In this document: positions 45,301 through 56,854 of the stretch, piece after piece
Position numbering within the stretch: position 1 is the stretch's first letter
Layout of the letters: the number at the start of each line of letters is the position of its first letter
Assembly: GCA_021397845.1 (NCBI GenBank)
Contig: CM038047.1
Location: 128,074,112 to 128,138,111 of the forward strand
Length of the DNA stretch: 64,000 nucleotides
Reading direction: 5' to 3'
DNA from: Areca catechu
Taxonomy: Eukaryota; Streptophyta; Magnoliopsida; Arecales; Arecaceae
The notes under the pieces: model-generated
Database searches by the model: none
Told to the model about the DNA's origin: nothing
Seen by the model: only the letters and a program-made list of their open reading frames with translations
Made by a program: the position numbers and the translations under genes

Positions 45301-47139
45301 AAACTATAATAATAAGTAAATATGATAAATTAAAAATGAAATGCCACAAGCCACAATCATAAATAAAAAACTAATTATATTATATTAACAATACAAATTA
45401 TATAATTTTATAAATTAATACTACTTTACAAATATCAAAAGTTAATACAAAACATCATAAAAAAATCATATGAGATCCAACTCATTGTCATTGTCATCCT
45501 ACTGCTCTGTACATCCTCTCCAATAGCCAATAATGAGAGCTAGATATCCCAACATCCTGTAATGAATAAAAATAAAACATTATTAATAATTTTTGATTTG
45601 GAAACATATATGTCAATATGGAGATGTGTGTTTCGATATATTCCTTCGATTCTTGAACAAATTATTCCTACACATTCCATTCGATGATATAGAGCTATAG
45701 ACATCCCCGGTCTATCAATTGGATGGTTGGACTGAATTTTTAACCTCTAGATCCCCTTTTCTAAATCTAGCCCAAATATGTAAAGTTTTCAATTATAAAA
45801 ATTAAAAACAAGGAACTTAATAATAGACTTACCTACTACGATGGCTATAACAACAAGGCTAGCTAATTGCATAGATGCAGATCTGGGAGAATCTCTATGA
45901 CCGTATCTTGGATAGCATCCTAGAAGCTCTGAGATTATTGGACAAAAAGATGGGTCACGACATCATCGACATGTGCATTACACTATGTTTGGATTGATAA
46001 GGCATAAGAAGAGGATTCTAAAGACTAGCTAGTTGCCAAAGGGTTTAGTTGTGCTCAAATTCTATGACCTAACTCCTACTCACCCCTCTGATGACCCTAA
46101 GCCATCCCTCGAGATCAAAGAGGGGCCAAGAGGATAGATCCTTACCATGCTGTGATACGACGTACTTTACATGACAGCCTATATAGTTTACTAAATGATT
46201 AGTCCAATTAATAATATTACCATATATAAAAACCAATAGATAATGTTTGAAGTTGTAATTCTGATATGTCAAGATCTTAGATCTAGGTAATCACTAGTCC
46301 TCCTAGACTGGTATGTGGCCTCCCATAACTATAGTTATCCTGGTGCACGACCGAGCTACCATGTCTATAATAAATAAATAATAATAATTAATTAATTAAA
46401 ATATACAAATGATCAATTCAATATGAGATTAATATAAATATAGAATTTTTACCAATCTATCTACCACCACATGTATGGCAATGGAGGTTAATATAAGTAT
46501 AGATTATTGATCAAATGATCCTGATCAATAACCATCCAAGACACTCCAGTCTCTCTAAATATACTACAAAATTAAAATTTAATGATAAGAATTAACTCTA
46601 AAATGATTAAATTTTAAACATACTATTTAAACATGTAGTACTTATGAGCAGTTCTAAATGTGGATGAGCTCTCTATCCTCCAACTGACTTAGAGGTACCA
46701 TGACCTAGGTGGGTCCTCAACCACGATGCTGAGTCTAAGAGCTAGTTGCTATTGCATATGATTATGGGATCATTATGACCCCACGTCCTCTGAATTTGAT
46801 TGCAAAACATCTAATATAAAAAATCTTATGTTAGATAATAAAGTACAAAAAAATATAAAAAATATCTAAAAATTTTAAAGTTTACTCATGATGTGAGTGG
46901 TGTAGAACTATGTTAGTTGACAGTATGATCACTCTCTCCTCGACAGTTCTATCCTCCAAAATTCTCTCCTCGACTAGCATGGCTTTGGCCTCTAAAAGAT
47001 AAAATATATAATGTCTAAAAATAAAAATAAATAGATTAACCAAATTAATTATGGATGACAATGTAAGATTTAAAATGATGCTAGACAAGTATTTAAAATG
47101 ATTCAAGAATTATATACTAAGCACTACATATCAGCTTCT

Positions 47140-49774
47140 TTAGATATTGATACCTTTAAGATTCTTCTTTTGATTCTTTCTTTTAATCCATTTCTTCATC
47201 TTATTGCTTCTCTTTTATCTTCTTCCACTTCTTTCCCTTGCAAGATAGGATTGCCTTTTACAACAAACATGGTATAATCTACTTTCTCATGTTAGTCATC
47301 ATGGAATAGATTTTCTAGAGCATCCAACTCTACATCTATGCAAGACTTATGAACTCTTAATATTTCATTATCTTAAAAGCATTCTAGTAACTAGGGCTCC
47401 TCTTCCTTTTCGAGCATCTAACGAATAGCTTGAGACTTAACCTTGCATACAACCCACTAATCGTTCTTTTATCTCTTCTTTGATAGAAAAAGAGTACAAT
47501 ATACTTGAGTAGCTTATTGAGCTAGCACAAATGGCTTGTTAATATATGCTTCTTATTCATGTTTTATTTCAATAAGCCTATGCCATGGATCAACTTTTAT
47601 ATCATTATCATTATCAAACTATTGATACTTAAATAGAATGATACTATTACCTCAAATGTAGATCAATTTGATCACTTCTTTAAGGATTTCATAGTAGTCA
47701 CTCTTTATCTTTTTTCACTAGTTACCCTTTATACACCACCATTATTCATTATGCTCATTTGTTATCAATATTCATGGATATAAAATTTAAAATCATTTAC
47801 ATTACAACCATTATAATATATCATGTATTCTATTGACCCATAACCTAATGGTCTTAGCTTTTTAGGTATAGATTTTCCCCTTTACATTACCTACATATTA
47901 TGAAAAGAATAAATTAAGAAATATTAAAATATATGAAATGATAGTAGTTGCTTACCAATTGGTGGAACCAATTTACAAAGTTCTTTATGCATTATGCAGA
48001 AATTTCTTGCTCATTTATTCTTGAGTTGTCCCATCTTAGCATCCTAGCATATTGACTAGACATGTATACGATAAGTATGTTATAATAAGTGATTGAAGAG
48101 TTGGGATTGTGATGGACATCTATTTAATATATGGGTTAACCTTCTCATAGTTTAGCAAAACAGATCACTACTTGTCAAAATTTAGTATCATTTAAAACAC
48201 GAGAAATCTCAAGCCAAATTCACAAGCAAGATAGGAAAATATTGAGATCTCCCACTTTGATCCCTCACCACCACCATCATCATTTCAGCCAACTTGAGTC
48301 AGCTTTGTCTGCATACTAGGATTAAAATAGCATCAACTAAAATTTGATATTTCTTCTATTACGTAAGTCTCCATAATAAAACCTTTAACTATGATCTTAT
48401 TTTTCACTTTCTTCTTGAGACTATGTATGTATCTTTCAAAAAGATATATCTACTTGTATAGCACTAGTCCCCCCATCATAGCTTCATATGTCAGATGAAT
48501 CACGAGATGCTCCATGGAGTCAAAGAATCTCGAAGAGAATATCTTCTTTAACTTGTAAATGGTTTCAATACTACTAGCCTTAAGACTAGAGATGTGATCG
48601 GCGAATATTTTGGTAGCACAAATATCTTTGAATAAAAGACTAAGCTCAGTCAAAGAACTTCATATGTAGTTGGAAAGGATATTATACCAAGCTAATGATA
48701 GTAATCTTTGCATGAAAGCATGGAAGTCATGGCTCTTTAGCCTATAAAATCTACAATCTTTGACATTGACACATCGAGCTAGATTACTTGCATAATCATG
48801 TAGAAATTTAAAATTTTTACACCATTCATATACATCTTTCATTTGCTCCCTCATTAAGGTATATGATATTTTTTGCTTCAAAAATTTTTCATATAATACC
48901 TTAACTAGCTCTAATAGAGGATGCTTGCATATGTTCTTCATATCAACTCGAGCCTTGGGGTTATCTTCACCTTACCCATGACATCCATAATAGTATAAAA
49001 AATATTATTGAATACATTCTTCTCAATGTATATGATGTCAAGGTTATGACGATCAAATTGGTCGACCATTACTTCAACTCCCAAAAGATATGTGCTTCAC
49101 ATAGTTATGAGTTCTACCGAACCCTCAAGATTTTTGCTTGTCAAATAGTATACCAAAGTAGACTTTATCAAGTTAGGATACCCTCTAAAACACTTCCATA
49201 CCACTAAGGCATGGAGGTGCATGGTCCTTCTCTATCTTATTCCTCTTGAAACTGTTCCACTAATTTCAAAAGGAATGATGCTTGGGAAGAAATTGACAAT
49301 GACAATCAAACCAATAGGACTTATAATCATGCTCAAGCTAAAATAATTTTGTATTCTCCATGCAATATGAACATGCTATCTTTCCATGAGTGCTCCATCT
49401 TGGCAGTATTATGTACGCCAAAAAATTGCTAATGGTCCATATCAATGCAGCCTTCATTATAGGTTTTGCTTCTTCAATTCATCAAAAATATGTGTGCTAT
49501 CAGATCATAAAAATTTTAGCTCATCAATAAGAGGCTTTAGATTTACATCAATATTTCTAATAGGATGTCATGGTCCAGGAATGACTAATGTAAGAAAGAT
49601 GTTTTGTTCTTCATGTACATCCTGGGAAGCATATTGTATAGAGTAATAAAAACCAGCCAACATGAATAAAGGGCCATTGAATGATTGAATAGTGTAAACC
49701 TATCAGTAGGTAGACACAGTCAGACATTGTATGATTTCTAAGCAAATAAAGGATAGTAAGTATCAGAGTCCTTC
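47140..49774 (-). pseudogene. CACTA transposase (tnp2 / DUF4218 / DUF4216 type), heavily decayed
   Basis: Read leftward: RFTLFNHSMALYSCWLVFIT and a SFLDHDILLEI-like piece (49720-49540) fit tnp2; NPKARVDMKNICKHP and ASNLARCVNVKDCRFY, then SHDFHAFMQRLLSLA (48960-48680) fit the next segment. LTELSLLFKDICATKI and DSMEHLVIHLTYEAMMGG (48653-48450) fit DUF4218. DPWHRLIEIKHE and AYINKPFVLAQ (about 47610-47510) fit DUF4216. Stops are frequent in every segment. The frame is cut at 49774 inside tnp2. Confidence 0.85.
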
Positions 49775-50261
49775 CACTACAAGAAAATGAAGCATTAGTG
49801 ATGGCTATTGTGATAGCTAATTTGTTATCGCTATTAATGGTATATAATGATTACAAAGATGATGATAGAATATGCCGTCACTAATAGAATTAGTGACACT
49901 TTTAGCAATGACATATACCACCACTAATAATTTATAAATTTTTATTTTTTTTTGAAAAATATTATTAACAATGAATATTAAATTATTTGCAATGGCAACT
50001 TATTGTCACTAATGATATTTCAAATTTTAAAGAATTTTAATTTATCAAAAATATTATTAGTGATAGAATTTTGGTTATTAGAGATGGCAAGATGTCATCA
50101 CTAATAATTTTTAAAAATAAAATGATTTTTTTAATGAAAAGACTATTAGTAATGGCATTTTAATTGTAAGCGATGGCAGGTATTCATTGCTAATAATGAA
50201 GATGAAAAATTAATTATTCCTGACCAATATTAGTGATGCAAAATTTTGTCATCACTAATAT
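49775..50261 (+). mobile_element. Second CACTA element, left part, inserted in the first transposase
   Basis: CACTACAAGAAAATG at 49775 with subterminal ATTAGTGATGGC repeats. It interrupts tnp2 coding text of the first element. The same type of repeat (TTATTAGGGATGGCAAG) resumes at 53095 after the small LTR element. The right end is not found in the window. Confidence 0.75.
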
Positions 50262-50986
50262 TGATGGGGGATGGGATCAGGGGAAAGATTGTCGACGAGC
50301 TGAGAAGTCACCAAAGATCAGGGTATCCTTTTTTTTTATTTTTTTTTTGTAAAGAGGTGGTGAAGGAATAATGGAGATAAAAGGTAGAAAAAATCTGGAC
50401 TCTCTTGAACTTTGGGACTCACACTCATGGAGAGACTTCTCACCTCTAGGGCATCCCACCCACCTCGCTACTTGGAGCCATTAGGGTGAATCTCAAAGGA
50501 CATGAGGGCTGTAGGGAAAGTGAAATCAAGGAAGGGAATAACTAGACATGACCTCGCATCATGTCCTGAGGTTACACCTCTCATATGCTCTCTTTACGGA
50601 GTGAAAGTTGGGCCTCTCACCTTCTCCATTTGGAGTGAAAAAGAAGAATCTCTCTTCCCTAAAGAACTCGTCTTCATTAACAAATTATTTACAAAGAAAT
50701 GAGGGTGGTATTTATAGACCTTTCCAACCCTCATTTGAATTTGAATATAAGATAAAAAAATAAGGATTGTTCAAATTCAAATACAAGAAATAAGGTCTAT
50801 CCATACTAGATAACTCAATCCGAACCAAACTAATCCTAAATCAAATTTTAAAATAATTAATAAAGATAAATCCTAAACTAATTTATTTTGGTACTGGATA
50901 TGCATCGAAATTCATGCTGCTCCAGGATTCGTGCTACTCCGAGATTCATGCTGCTTCGAGATTCATGTGGATTGATGTTCCCATCA
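50262..50986 (-). repeat. 3' LTR of the small element
   Basis: Matches 52384-53089 with small indels. A - strand TATA box (CTATAAATA) lies at 50709-50717. Confidence 0.9.
50709..50717 (-). promoter_or_regulatory. TATA box in the small element's LTR
   Basis: TATTTATAG on the + strand, CTATAAATA on the element strand; the same box lies at about 52831-52839 in the partner LTR, where it could drive the element transcript through the captured fragment. Confidence 0.55.
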
Positions 50987-51006
50987 TTACCCTGAGGTGG
51001 AGAAAA

Positions 51007-51021
51007 CTTGACTTCGTCGAG
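51007..51021 (-). repeat. Inverted repeat upstream of the 3' LTR of the small element
   Basis: CTTGAC-TTC-GTCGAG: the same arms as in the chromovirus derivatives with one C-to-T change, about 20 bp from the LTR edge at 50986. Confidence 0.7.
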
Positions 51022-51363
51022 TCAGGCTCAGACTCCAGCTTCAGCTTGACTTCTGGCTCCTAGAATTCCAGCTTGACTGTCGATAGCCTTTTTTTTTCTT
51101 TCTTTGATTTTCTTTCTTTTCACTTTTTTTCATTCCTGTGCTTGATGTCGGTAAGGGATGCTGGCTCTACTTTGAGAACCATGCAAAAGGAATCCTCCCT
51201 TGCTTTCCTATTCGTGCGGGATGTTTCCTACCCCATGGGCTGAGGCAGAGAGAGCTTAGGAGCTCTTTGGAAGGGTATATCCAGCGAGAGATGGGGCATC
51301 GGCGAGGCATCACGGAGGGAGGAGGAGAGGGTCTTGAACTGGGTGATCGTCAGAGGCATGATC

Positions 51364-51686
51364 GGGGATGTTGTTGAGGATGAGGTTGACCCGGTATATC
51401 TTGTCGATCTGCTTCTTCTAGAGGTTGTAATCATCGATGGAGAGGGGACCAGAGCGGTAGAGTAAGACGTCGGACTCATTGGTGTGCACTTAAAGTAGTA
51501 AGGGGAGTTCTCGATGCGGTCGCCCATGAAGAGCTTGGTCTTGATGTAGGTGAGGGAGTTCACCTTCATGGAAAGAGGGTCGCCAATGCCATACTTGTGT
51601 GGGTAGCTGTCGGGGAGGTAGAAGCCATGGTCGGAGGAGAGGAGGAGGAGGAAGATAGAGATCATGGTGCAAATCTTATAAGCCAT
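51364..51686 (-). pseudogene. Captured fragment of a TM9SF (endomembrane protein 70) gene
   Basis: TM9SF proteins are nine-pass endomembrane/Golgi proteins. ATG 51686 begins MAYKICTMISIFLLLLSSDHG, a signal peptide, then GFYLPDSYPHKYGIGDPLS and KVNSLTYIKT, the family's conserved start. About 27 residues are then missing, and the match resumes at MGDRIENSPYYFK (51537). A one-base shift follows, then HTNESDVLLYRSGPLSIDDY with a TAG, then KKQIDKIYRVNLILNNIP to about 51364. No intron is visible. Only the N-terminal lumenal part is present; no membrane spans except the signal peptide. Expression of a functional protein is not expected. Confidence 0.9.
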
Positions 51687-52369
51687 TGAAGATCTAGAGG
51701 ATCTGGGTGTTTAGGATCACAGATCTATTTTGGTTGGAGGTCAACCATGATAGAATTGGGAGAAGGGGGGAGGATAGATCTGGTGAGGGGTGAAAAAGAG
51801 AAATCGGGCTAGAGCAGAGGAAGACAGAGAGGGAGACGAAGCTGCTCCAAAGGCATGATGTGGTAGGAACTGACCTGGGCGGGCTTCATGGGAGTCTAGC
51901 TGGGTGGTCGATGGTTAGAGGCAGATCGAGCTTCTAACTGGGTTGGTCGATGGATGATTCTGGATGGGTGGAAGGGGTGAATTTGAATGACCATGGTGGA
52001 GGCACCTCGGTCGGTGACCGGTGGCATGAAAAAAACATAGAGGGCGAGGGCTGGAAGCGATGTTGCGGGCATTATGGCTTTGGGTAATTGATGATGGTAG
52101 CAGTCAATGGCATAATAACGGCATGGTGGCACGAACGATGACTATGGATTTTGATGGTGGACAGAGAGCAGAGGAATGGTAGCGCCGGTGGGTGTCGAGA
52201 GGGCTATGGGTGGGGCTTGTGGTTGCGATGGCGATGAGCAAGATTGGAGTTGGATCGATGATGGGCTAAAGGGGTGGTCAGTGACCAAGGACAGGGGAGA
52301 GAGAACGGTGGGGCTGATGAGGGGATCTGGGGTGATTAGAAAGAAAAAACATAAACCCTAATATTCTAT
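51687..52369 (-). other. C-rich leader of the small element
   Basis: Between the primer site and the captured ATG. On the element strand it is rich in CCACC and CATCG runs with no recognisable gene. The part nearest the ATG (AGATCCTCTAGATCTTCA) may be captured 5' untranslated sequence. Confidence 0.45.
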
Positions 52370-52380
52370 CTCTGATACCA
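52370..52380 (-). other. Primer binding site of the small element
   Basis: Reverse complement TGGTATCAGAG, three bases from the LTR at 52384; initiator tRNA-Met type. Confidence 0.85.
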
Positions 52381-52383
52381 AAT

Positions 52384-53089
52384 TGATGTAGGATGGGATC
52401 AGGGAAGGATTGTCGATGAGCTGAGAAGTCACCGAAGATTAGCTTATCCTTTTTTTTTTGATTTATTTTTTGTAAAGAGGTGGTAAAGGAACAATGGAGA
52501 TGGAAGGTATGAAAAATTTGGACTCTCATGGACTTTGGGACTCACACTCACGAAGAGACCTCTCACCTCTAGGGTATCCCACCCACCTCGCTACTTGGAG
52601 CCATTAAGGTGAATCTCAAAGGACATGAGGGTGGTAGGGAAAGTGGAATCAAAGAACGGGATAACTAGACATGACCTCACATCATGTCCGGGGGTTGCAG
52701 CTCTCGTGTGCTCTCCTTATGGTGCAAAAGTTGGGCCTTTCACCCTCTCCATGTGGAGCGAAAAGAAGAATCTATCTTCCCTAAAAAACTTATCTTCATT
52801 AACTAATTATTTACAAAGGAATGAGGGTGGTATTTATAGACCTTTCCAACCCTCATTTGAATTTGAATACAAGATAGAAAGATAAGAATTGTTCAAATTC
52901 AAATACAAGATAAGGTCTATCCATACTAGATTACTCAATCCTTACAAAACTAATCCTAAATCAAATTTCAAAACAATTGATAAACATAAATCCTAAACTA
53001 ATTTATTCTGATACTGGATATGCATCGAAATTCATGCTGCTCCAAAATTCATGCTGCTCTGAGATTCGGTCGGGTCGATGTCCCCATCA
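52384..53089 (-). repeat. 5' LTR of the small element
   Basis: 706 bp, + strand reading TGATGTAGGATGGG to GTCCCCATCA, next to the AATAT duplication. Confidence 0.9.
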
Positions 53090-53094
53090 AATAT

Positions 53095-53368
53095 TTTTAT
53101 TATCGATTACATTCTTATTATTAGGGATGGCAAGTTATTATCTCTAATAATTTTTTTTTTAAATCACCCCCATGGTCTTTTTTATCTCATTTCTATCACT
53201 TTGGCTTCCCTCCCCCTTCCCCACCCGGTGCGTCTCCTTCCCCTAAGGTTTCCTCCCTACCACTGGCCATTGAGCTTCCCCCCCTCGGGATTTGTCCTTG
53301 CTGCCAACCATTTAGCATTCACCTGGGTTTTGATATGGGACAAAGAGATGGATGAAATTCATAGATGG
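53095..53368 (+). other. Continuation of the second CACTA element
   Basis: TTATTAGGGATGGCAAG and CTCTAATAATTT are subterminal-type motifs; then C-rich sequence without a recognised frame up to the LTR at 53369. Confidence 0.5.
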
Positions 53369-54754
53369 TGATGTGCTTCCAAAGATTAATTTTCTATTAA
53401 AAGCGATGAAGTTAAAGCATAAAAATTAATCATAAGGGAGAAAATTTTATCCAAGCAAGAGACTAGTTTATCAAAATTAAATACTCGCATGCTAATCACT
53501 TTCAAAATGATATGAAATTGATCTCATGGCTAGAAAACCATTCCTACTAAGTCAAAACACTTTTAAATCTCAGATCTAAAGATCCAAGAAGAGGTTATCC
53601 TACCAACAATGAAGACTAGAAATTATGGTGGAAGGAAAGCTCTCAACACTCAAGGATTGAGGTCCAAACCCTAAGACTAGCACTCCCTACCTTTAAGACT
53701 CACCTTGGTCTTGGTACATGGCTTAGAGACCTTCATCTTGGACTTCGAAAATCAAAGAAAACCTGCAACAAAATCAAATATTAGGGATGGAAGATAATTC
53801 AAGTTGGAATTGAAACAAAGGAAAGATGAAAGGAAGAAGATGGAAGGAAAGTGGTTGGCATCTTGGAGAACTTGGACTTGGATCTTGGATCAAATAAAGG
53901 GCACTCCACCCTTCAAACACACAAGGGCATTCCACCCTTCAAACACAAACCCAAGGGCCTTTTGGCCTTTTCTCAAACCAAACTTCAAACACTTAAACTA
54001 AGGAGAACTCAATCACTCCATACAAGAGAACACAAGGGAACTAGATCAAGAAGGAAACCTTTCTTCATTGAATAAAAAATTGAACGACTGCAAGAGAGTG
54101 CTTAGGCCCTATTTATAGGCATCACTAACCCAAGGAGTTATGCTTAGGAGAGAGAGAGAGGGAGGGTTAAGTCTAGCTAACTCTAGTTGGTTCTAACTAG
54201 AATTAGTTTTACAACAACTGATGGGTAGAAGGTTATAACAACTTGACATATGGCACCTAGGTGCCAATGACTTGTCTTGCTTTTGCTGATATAGAACCCT
54301 AGGTATCTTGTGATGTGGAATCACACATGTAAAGTTGGTTGCAGGGTTGTTCGGGTAGTGGAAAGTGACTTCTTATTCCCTATAAGTTCCTTGATGTAGT
54401 GTCCTTCATTCTTCCCCAAGGATGCTTGATGAGGTGTCTTCCATGTGAGCAAAAATGGTTTCAATTAAAGGTGAATAGATGGTATCATGGCTTGAATTGG
54501 GCTTGAGTAGATGGCTTGAATTGGGCTTGAAGAGGTGGCCTTATGTCATGCTTGAATTGGAGTTAGGTCGACTCATGAGTAATATGGCTTTCCTTCATGA
54601 GTCGGCTCATGGGCTTGCTTCAAAAATTGGAATTGCTTCATAGGCTTAGTGATTGGCTTCATGGGCTCAAGTCCTTTATTGGATTTGACTATATTAGCTA
54701 CAAAACTAAAGTGAGTTAGTCCGAAATGTTTCCTTCTTGTTGATGTCCCTATCA
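53369..54754 (-). repeat. 3' LTR of element H
   Basis: 1386 bp, + strand reading TGATGTGCTTCC to GATGTCCCTATCA. It contains GGTCGACTCATGAG and GAGTCGGCTCATGG (54567-54612). The left boundary is a judgement since no partner is visible. Confidence 0.6.
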
Positions 54755-54759
54755 GTTCT

Positions 54760-55903
54760 CCCGGGATGGAAAGAGCTCGACTCTGTCGAGTAAGAATCAA
54801 TCTAACTCTAGTAATACTCTAGTAGGTATGGGTCGATTCTTTGTAGGTCTTCTCGAGTAATCAATGAGTCTTCAGAATCAGGGCATCCTTGCCAATGAAC
54901 CAAGTAGCGTGATAGTCCTTGTTTCGGGTAGTGATAGTCTTATTCTCTAATATTCACTCAATCCTATCTCGTCGCTTTGGAAATATGGCTAGTGGACACT
55001 CAAGGGTTGGGTCACACTCAAGGGTTGGGTCACTCTCAAGGATAAAATCAGGCCCGAATGGCTCACTAGGTATCATTATTGGTTCCTTATACCCTACTAG
55101 ATCTAAAATGTTGAAAGTGGAAATGATACCAAATTCAAATGGTAAATCTAGCATATGTTAGGTCTAATTTGCCTTATTATTTTGAAAGGACCTGCACAAC
55201 GGGCATGTAATCGTTCAGGTTTGAGCCATACCATTACATAGTCTCCTTCCTGATTTTTTTTTTTTTTGGCTTTCTTACGTGAGTTAATCATATGCTTATA
55301 AGCTTCATTGCTCAAATAGATTTTCTTACTAATCATGCTATGCATATGACTCTTCACAAACATGGACACTTATGCATGGATGACAAGCTCAAGTGACACC
55401 AAATAAAAAAACAAACTCTAATGATACTAAAACAAAAGGCAGGCTCAAATGGGCTTTATTATCTAATGACTGAAATTTATTGTTAGCTAGGAAATAAAAA
55501 TTCCTAATTTCCAATATTCCCCTTAAGAGGCTTCTAAGACTCTTGCACACATCTTCAGGTAAGTGGCAAAAAATCTTAATTTGGCTCCCAAAATATGCCA
55601 TAGAGTCTTTTGAAAATAACTATTGAATTTCACTGGGACCAGATCAATGGTATGGTGCATGTCCCAGCCGGATGGAATAAGAGAGTGAATGATACGTAGA
55701 TGGTGGATATTCAAAAATGGTGGATCAGGGATAGAAAAGCTATTAGGGAATACATAACGCAGGTTCTTCAAAGGCTCTACAACTTCTTGGGGTTGATCTG
55801 TAGAGGTTTGTTCTTGGATTTCCCTGATGGTCAATACCCCAATAGGTGCTCTTTCATTGATCTCCAATTTTGAATCCTTATCATTGGTTAACTTTAATTC
55901 CAC
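54760..55903 (-). pseudogene. Integrase stub, tail and chromodomain of H
   Basis: 55903-55523 ends with FNSYFQKTLWHILGAKLRF, the end of an integrase core. 55369-55148 reads EGDYVMVWLKPERLHARCAG and PFKIIRQI, then FNILDLVGYKEPIMIPSEPF (55154-54954), the integrase C-terminal domain. A decayed chromodomain fills 54950-54790. As in the other elements the D,D and E residues of the catalytic core are missing. Confidence 0.75.
54776..54790 (-). repeat. Conserved inverted repeat upstream of the 3' LTR of H
   Basis: CTCGAC-TCT-GTCGAG, 6-bp arms, 21 bp from the LTR edge. Confidence 0.8.
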
Positions 55904-55978
55904 ACTCTTCTTTTATGAACTCTTTTATTTCTTGGGGTGGCTCTTCCTTTGTTCAAGTTGATTATTTTCATCTTTAAT

Positions 55979-56854
55979 TTATTCAGGCTGGATGACTATT
56001 CCAAATTTGTCCTTTGTTGCAAACATTGGTTCATGTATATTTAGGTTAGACCCAGCTTCACTGATTTCTTCCTTAAATTCTTCATCATGTTTAGGGGATT
56101 CTTTCTTTAATTCCTTAATTGGACAAGATTTGGATTCTATTTCTTCCTTGAGTACTTCAAGAGGTTCAGGAGATTTTTTTTCTAATTCTTCCATGGATTC
56201 AGTCTCTTCTTCATCTCTCTCATACTCATTGAATTCAATAATATATTTAAACACAGTTTTATCATCTTGTCTCGGTTTGTACCATTGGTTTGGAAGATTT
56301 TGCTTATAAGGTTTGCCTAGGTACTTTTCCCTCAGATACTCTTCATATCTTCTTAAGTAAATATTTTATCCCCACTATAATAACTTTTACACTCAACTTC
56401 TCCCCAATATGTTTTAGAATGTCGGACTAACTTTAATTTAGCAAATTGATACTTTCTTACTTCCGACATTTCATCCCACTCAAAATATTGATCCATTTTC
56501 TCCTCCCAATTGACATACACCTCAGGGTTTCCATCAAAAGTGGGTGCATAGGTTCGATTGCTCCTAAAGACTCTCTCCTCTTGATCGACAAAGTCTGGGT
56601 AGGGGCAATTAGGGTTATATTTAGGGGTGAGATCATGACAATGGGCTCTTGGACCAAGGTAAGGTGATTTAAGATTATTTTGGATCAAGCAATTTTTTTG
56701 AGGTTCCCAATTTGATTATTCACTTATCCTAACTCTTTGTTCATTTGCCCTAATTGTTTAGTTAGGGTATCAAATTTTTTGGTCATGGTCCTTATAAAGA
56801 ATTCAAGATTGGGTTCCATGGATAAACTAGACTGAGTGTAGGACTGTTGGTGTA
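55979..56854 (-). pseudogene. Gag (capsid segment) and acidic linker of H
   Basis: 56688-56353 includes PYPDFVDQEERVF, then TFDGNPEVYVNWEEKMDQYF and MSEVRKYQFAKLKLVRHSKT, a normal Ty3/gypsy capsid start. 56254-55979 reads YIIEFNEYERDEEETES, a glutamate-rich linker that corresponds to the VDEYEGEEE region of N1 and N2. So H retains capsid sequence where N1, N2 and O have expanded 14-residue repeats. Confidence 0.75.

Larger units (their letters stand above)
44794..49774 (-). mobile_element. CACTA (En/Spm) transposon relic, left end and transposase part
   Basis: CACTACAGGAAATTC at 44794 is a CACTA terminal repeat. Up to 45300 the motif TTAGTGATGGC and its complement recur, as expected for subterminal repeats. 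The tnp2-like pseudogene (47140-49774) reads toward this end. The coding text stops at 49774, where a second CACTA end begins, so the right part of this element lies beyond the insertions. 45300-47140 holds no frame I recognise. Confidence 0.75.
50262..53089 (-). mobile_element. Small LTR element (TRIM/LARD-like) carrying a captured TM9SF gene fragment
   Basis: 2828 bp with LTRs at 50262-50986 (725 bp) and 52384-53089 (706 bp), primer site at 52370, and AATAT on both sides (50257-50261, 53090-53094). The 1.4-kb interior has no Gag or Pol. It holds a C-rich leader, a fragment of a TM9SF gene in sense with the element, and the CTTGAC-3 nt-GTCGAG inverted repeat near the 3' LTR. LTR ends resemble those of F and of chromovirus derivative H (TGATGGGGACATCGAC here, TGATAGGGACATCAAC in H). 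It must depend on proteins from another element. Confidence 0.9.

Noticed and set aside
45049..45309. 86-codon + strand frame in the CACTA subterminal region
   Set aside because: It is made of AT-rich subterminal repeats and encodes only low-complexity Ile/Asn/Leu text.
53078..53371. 97-codon + strand frame spanning the small element's edge
   Set aside because: It crosses the LTR end and target duplication and has no family features.
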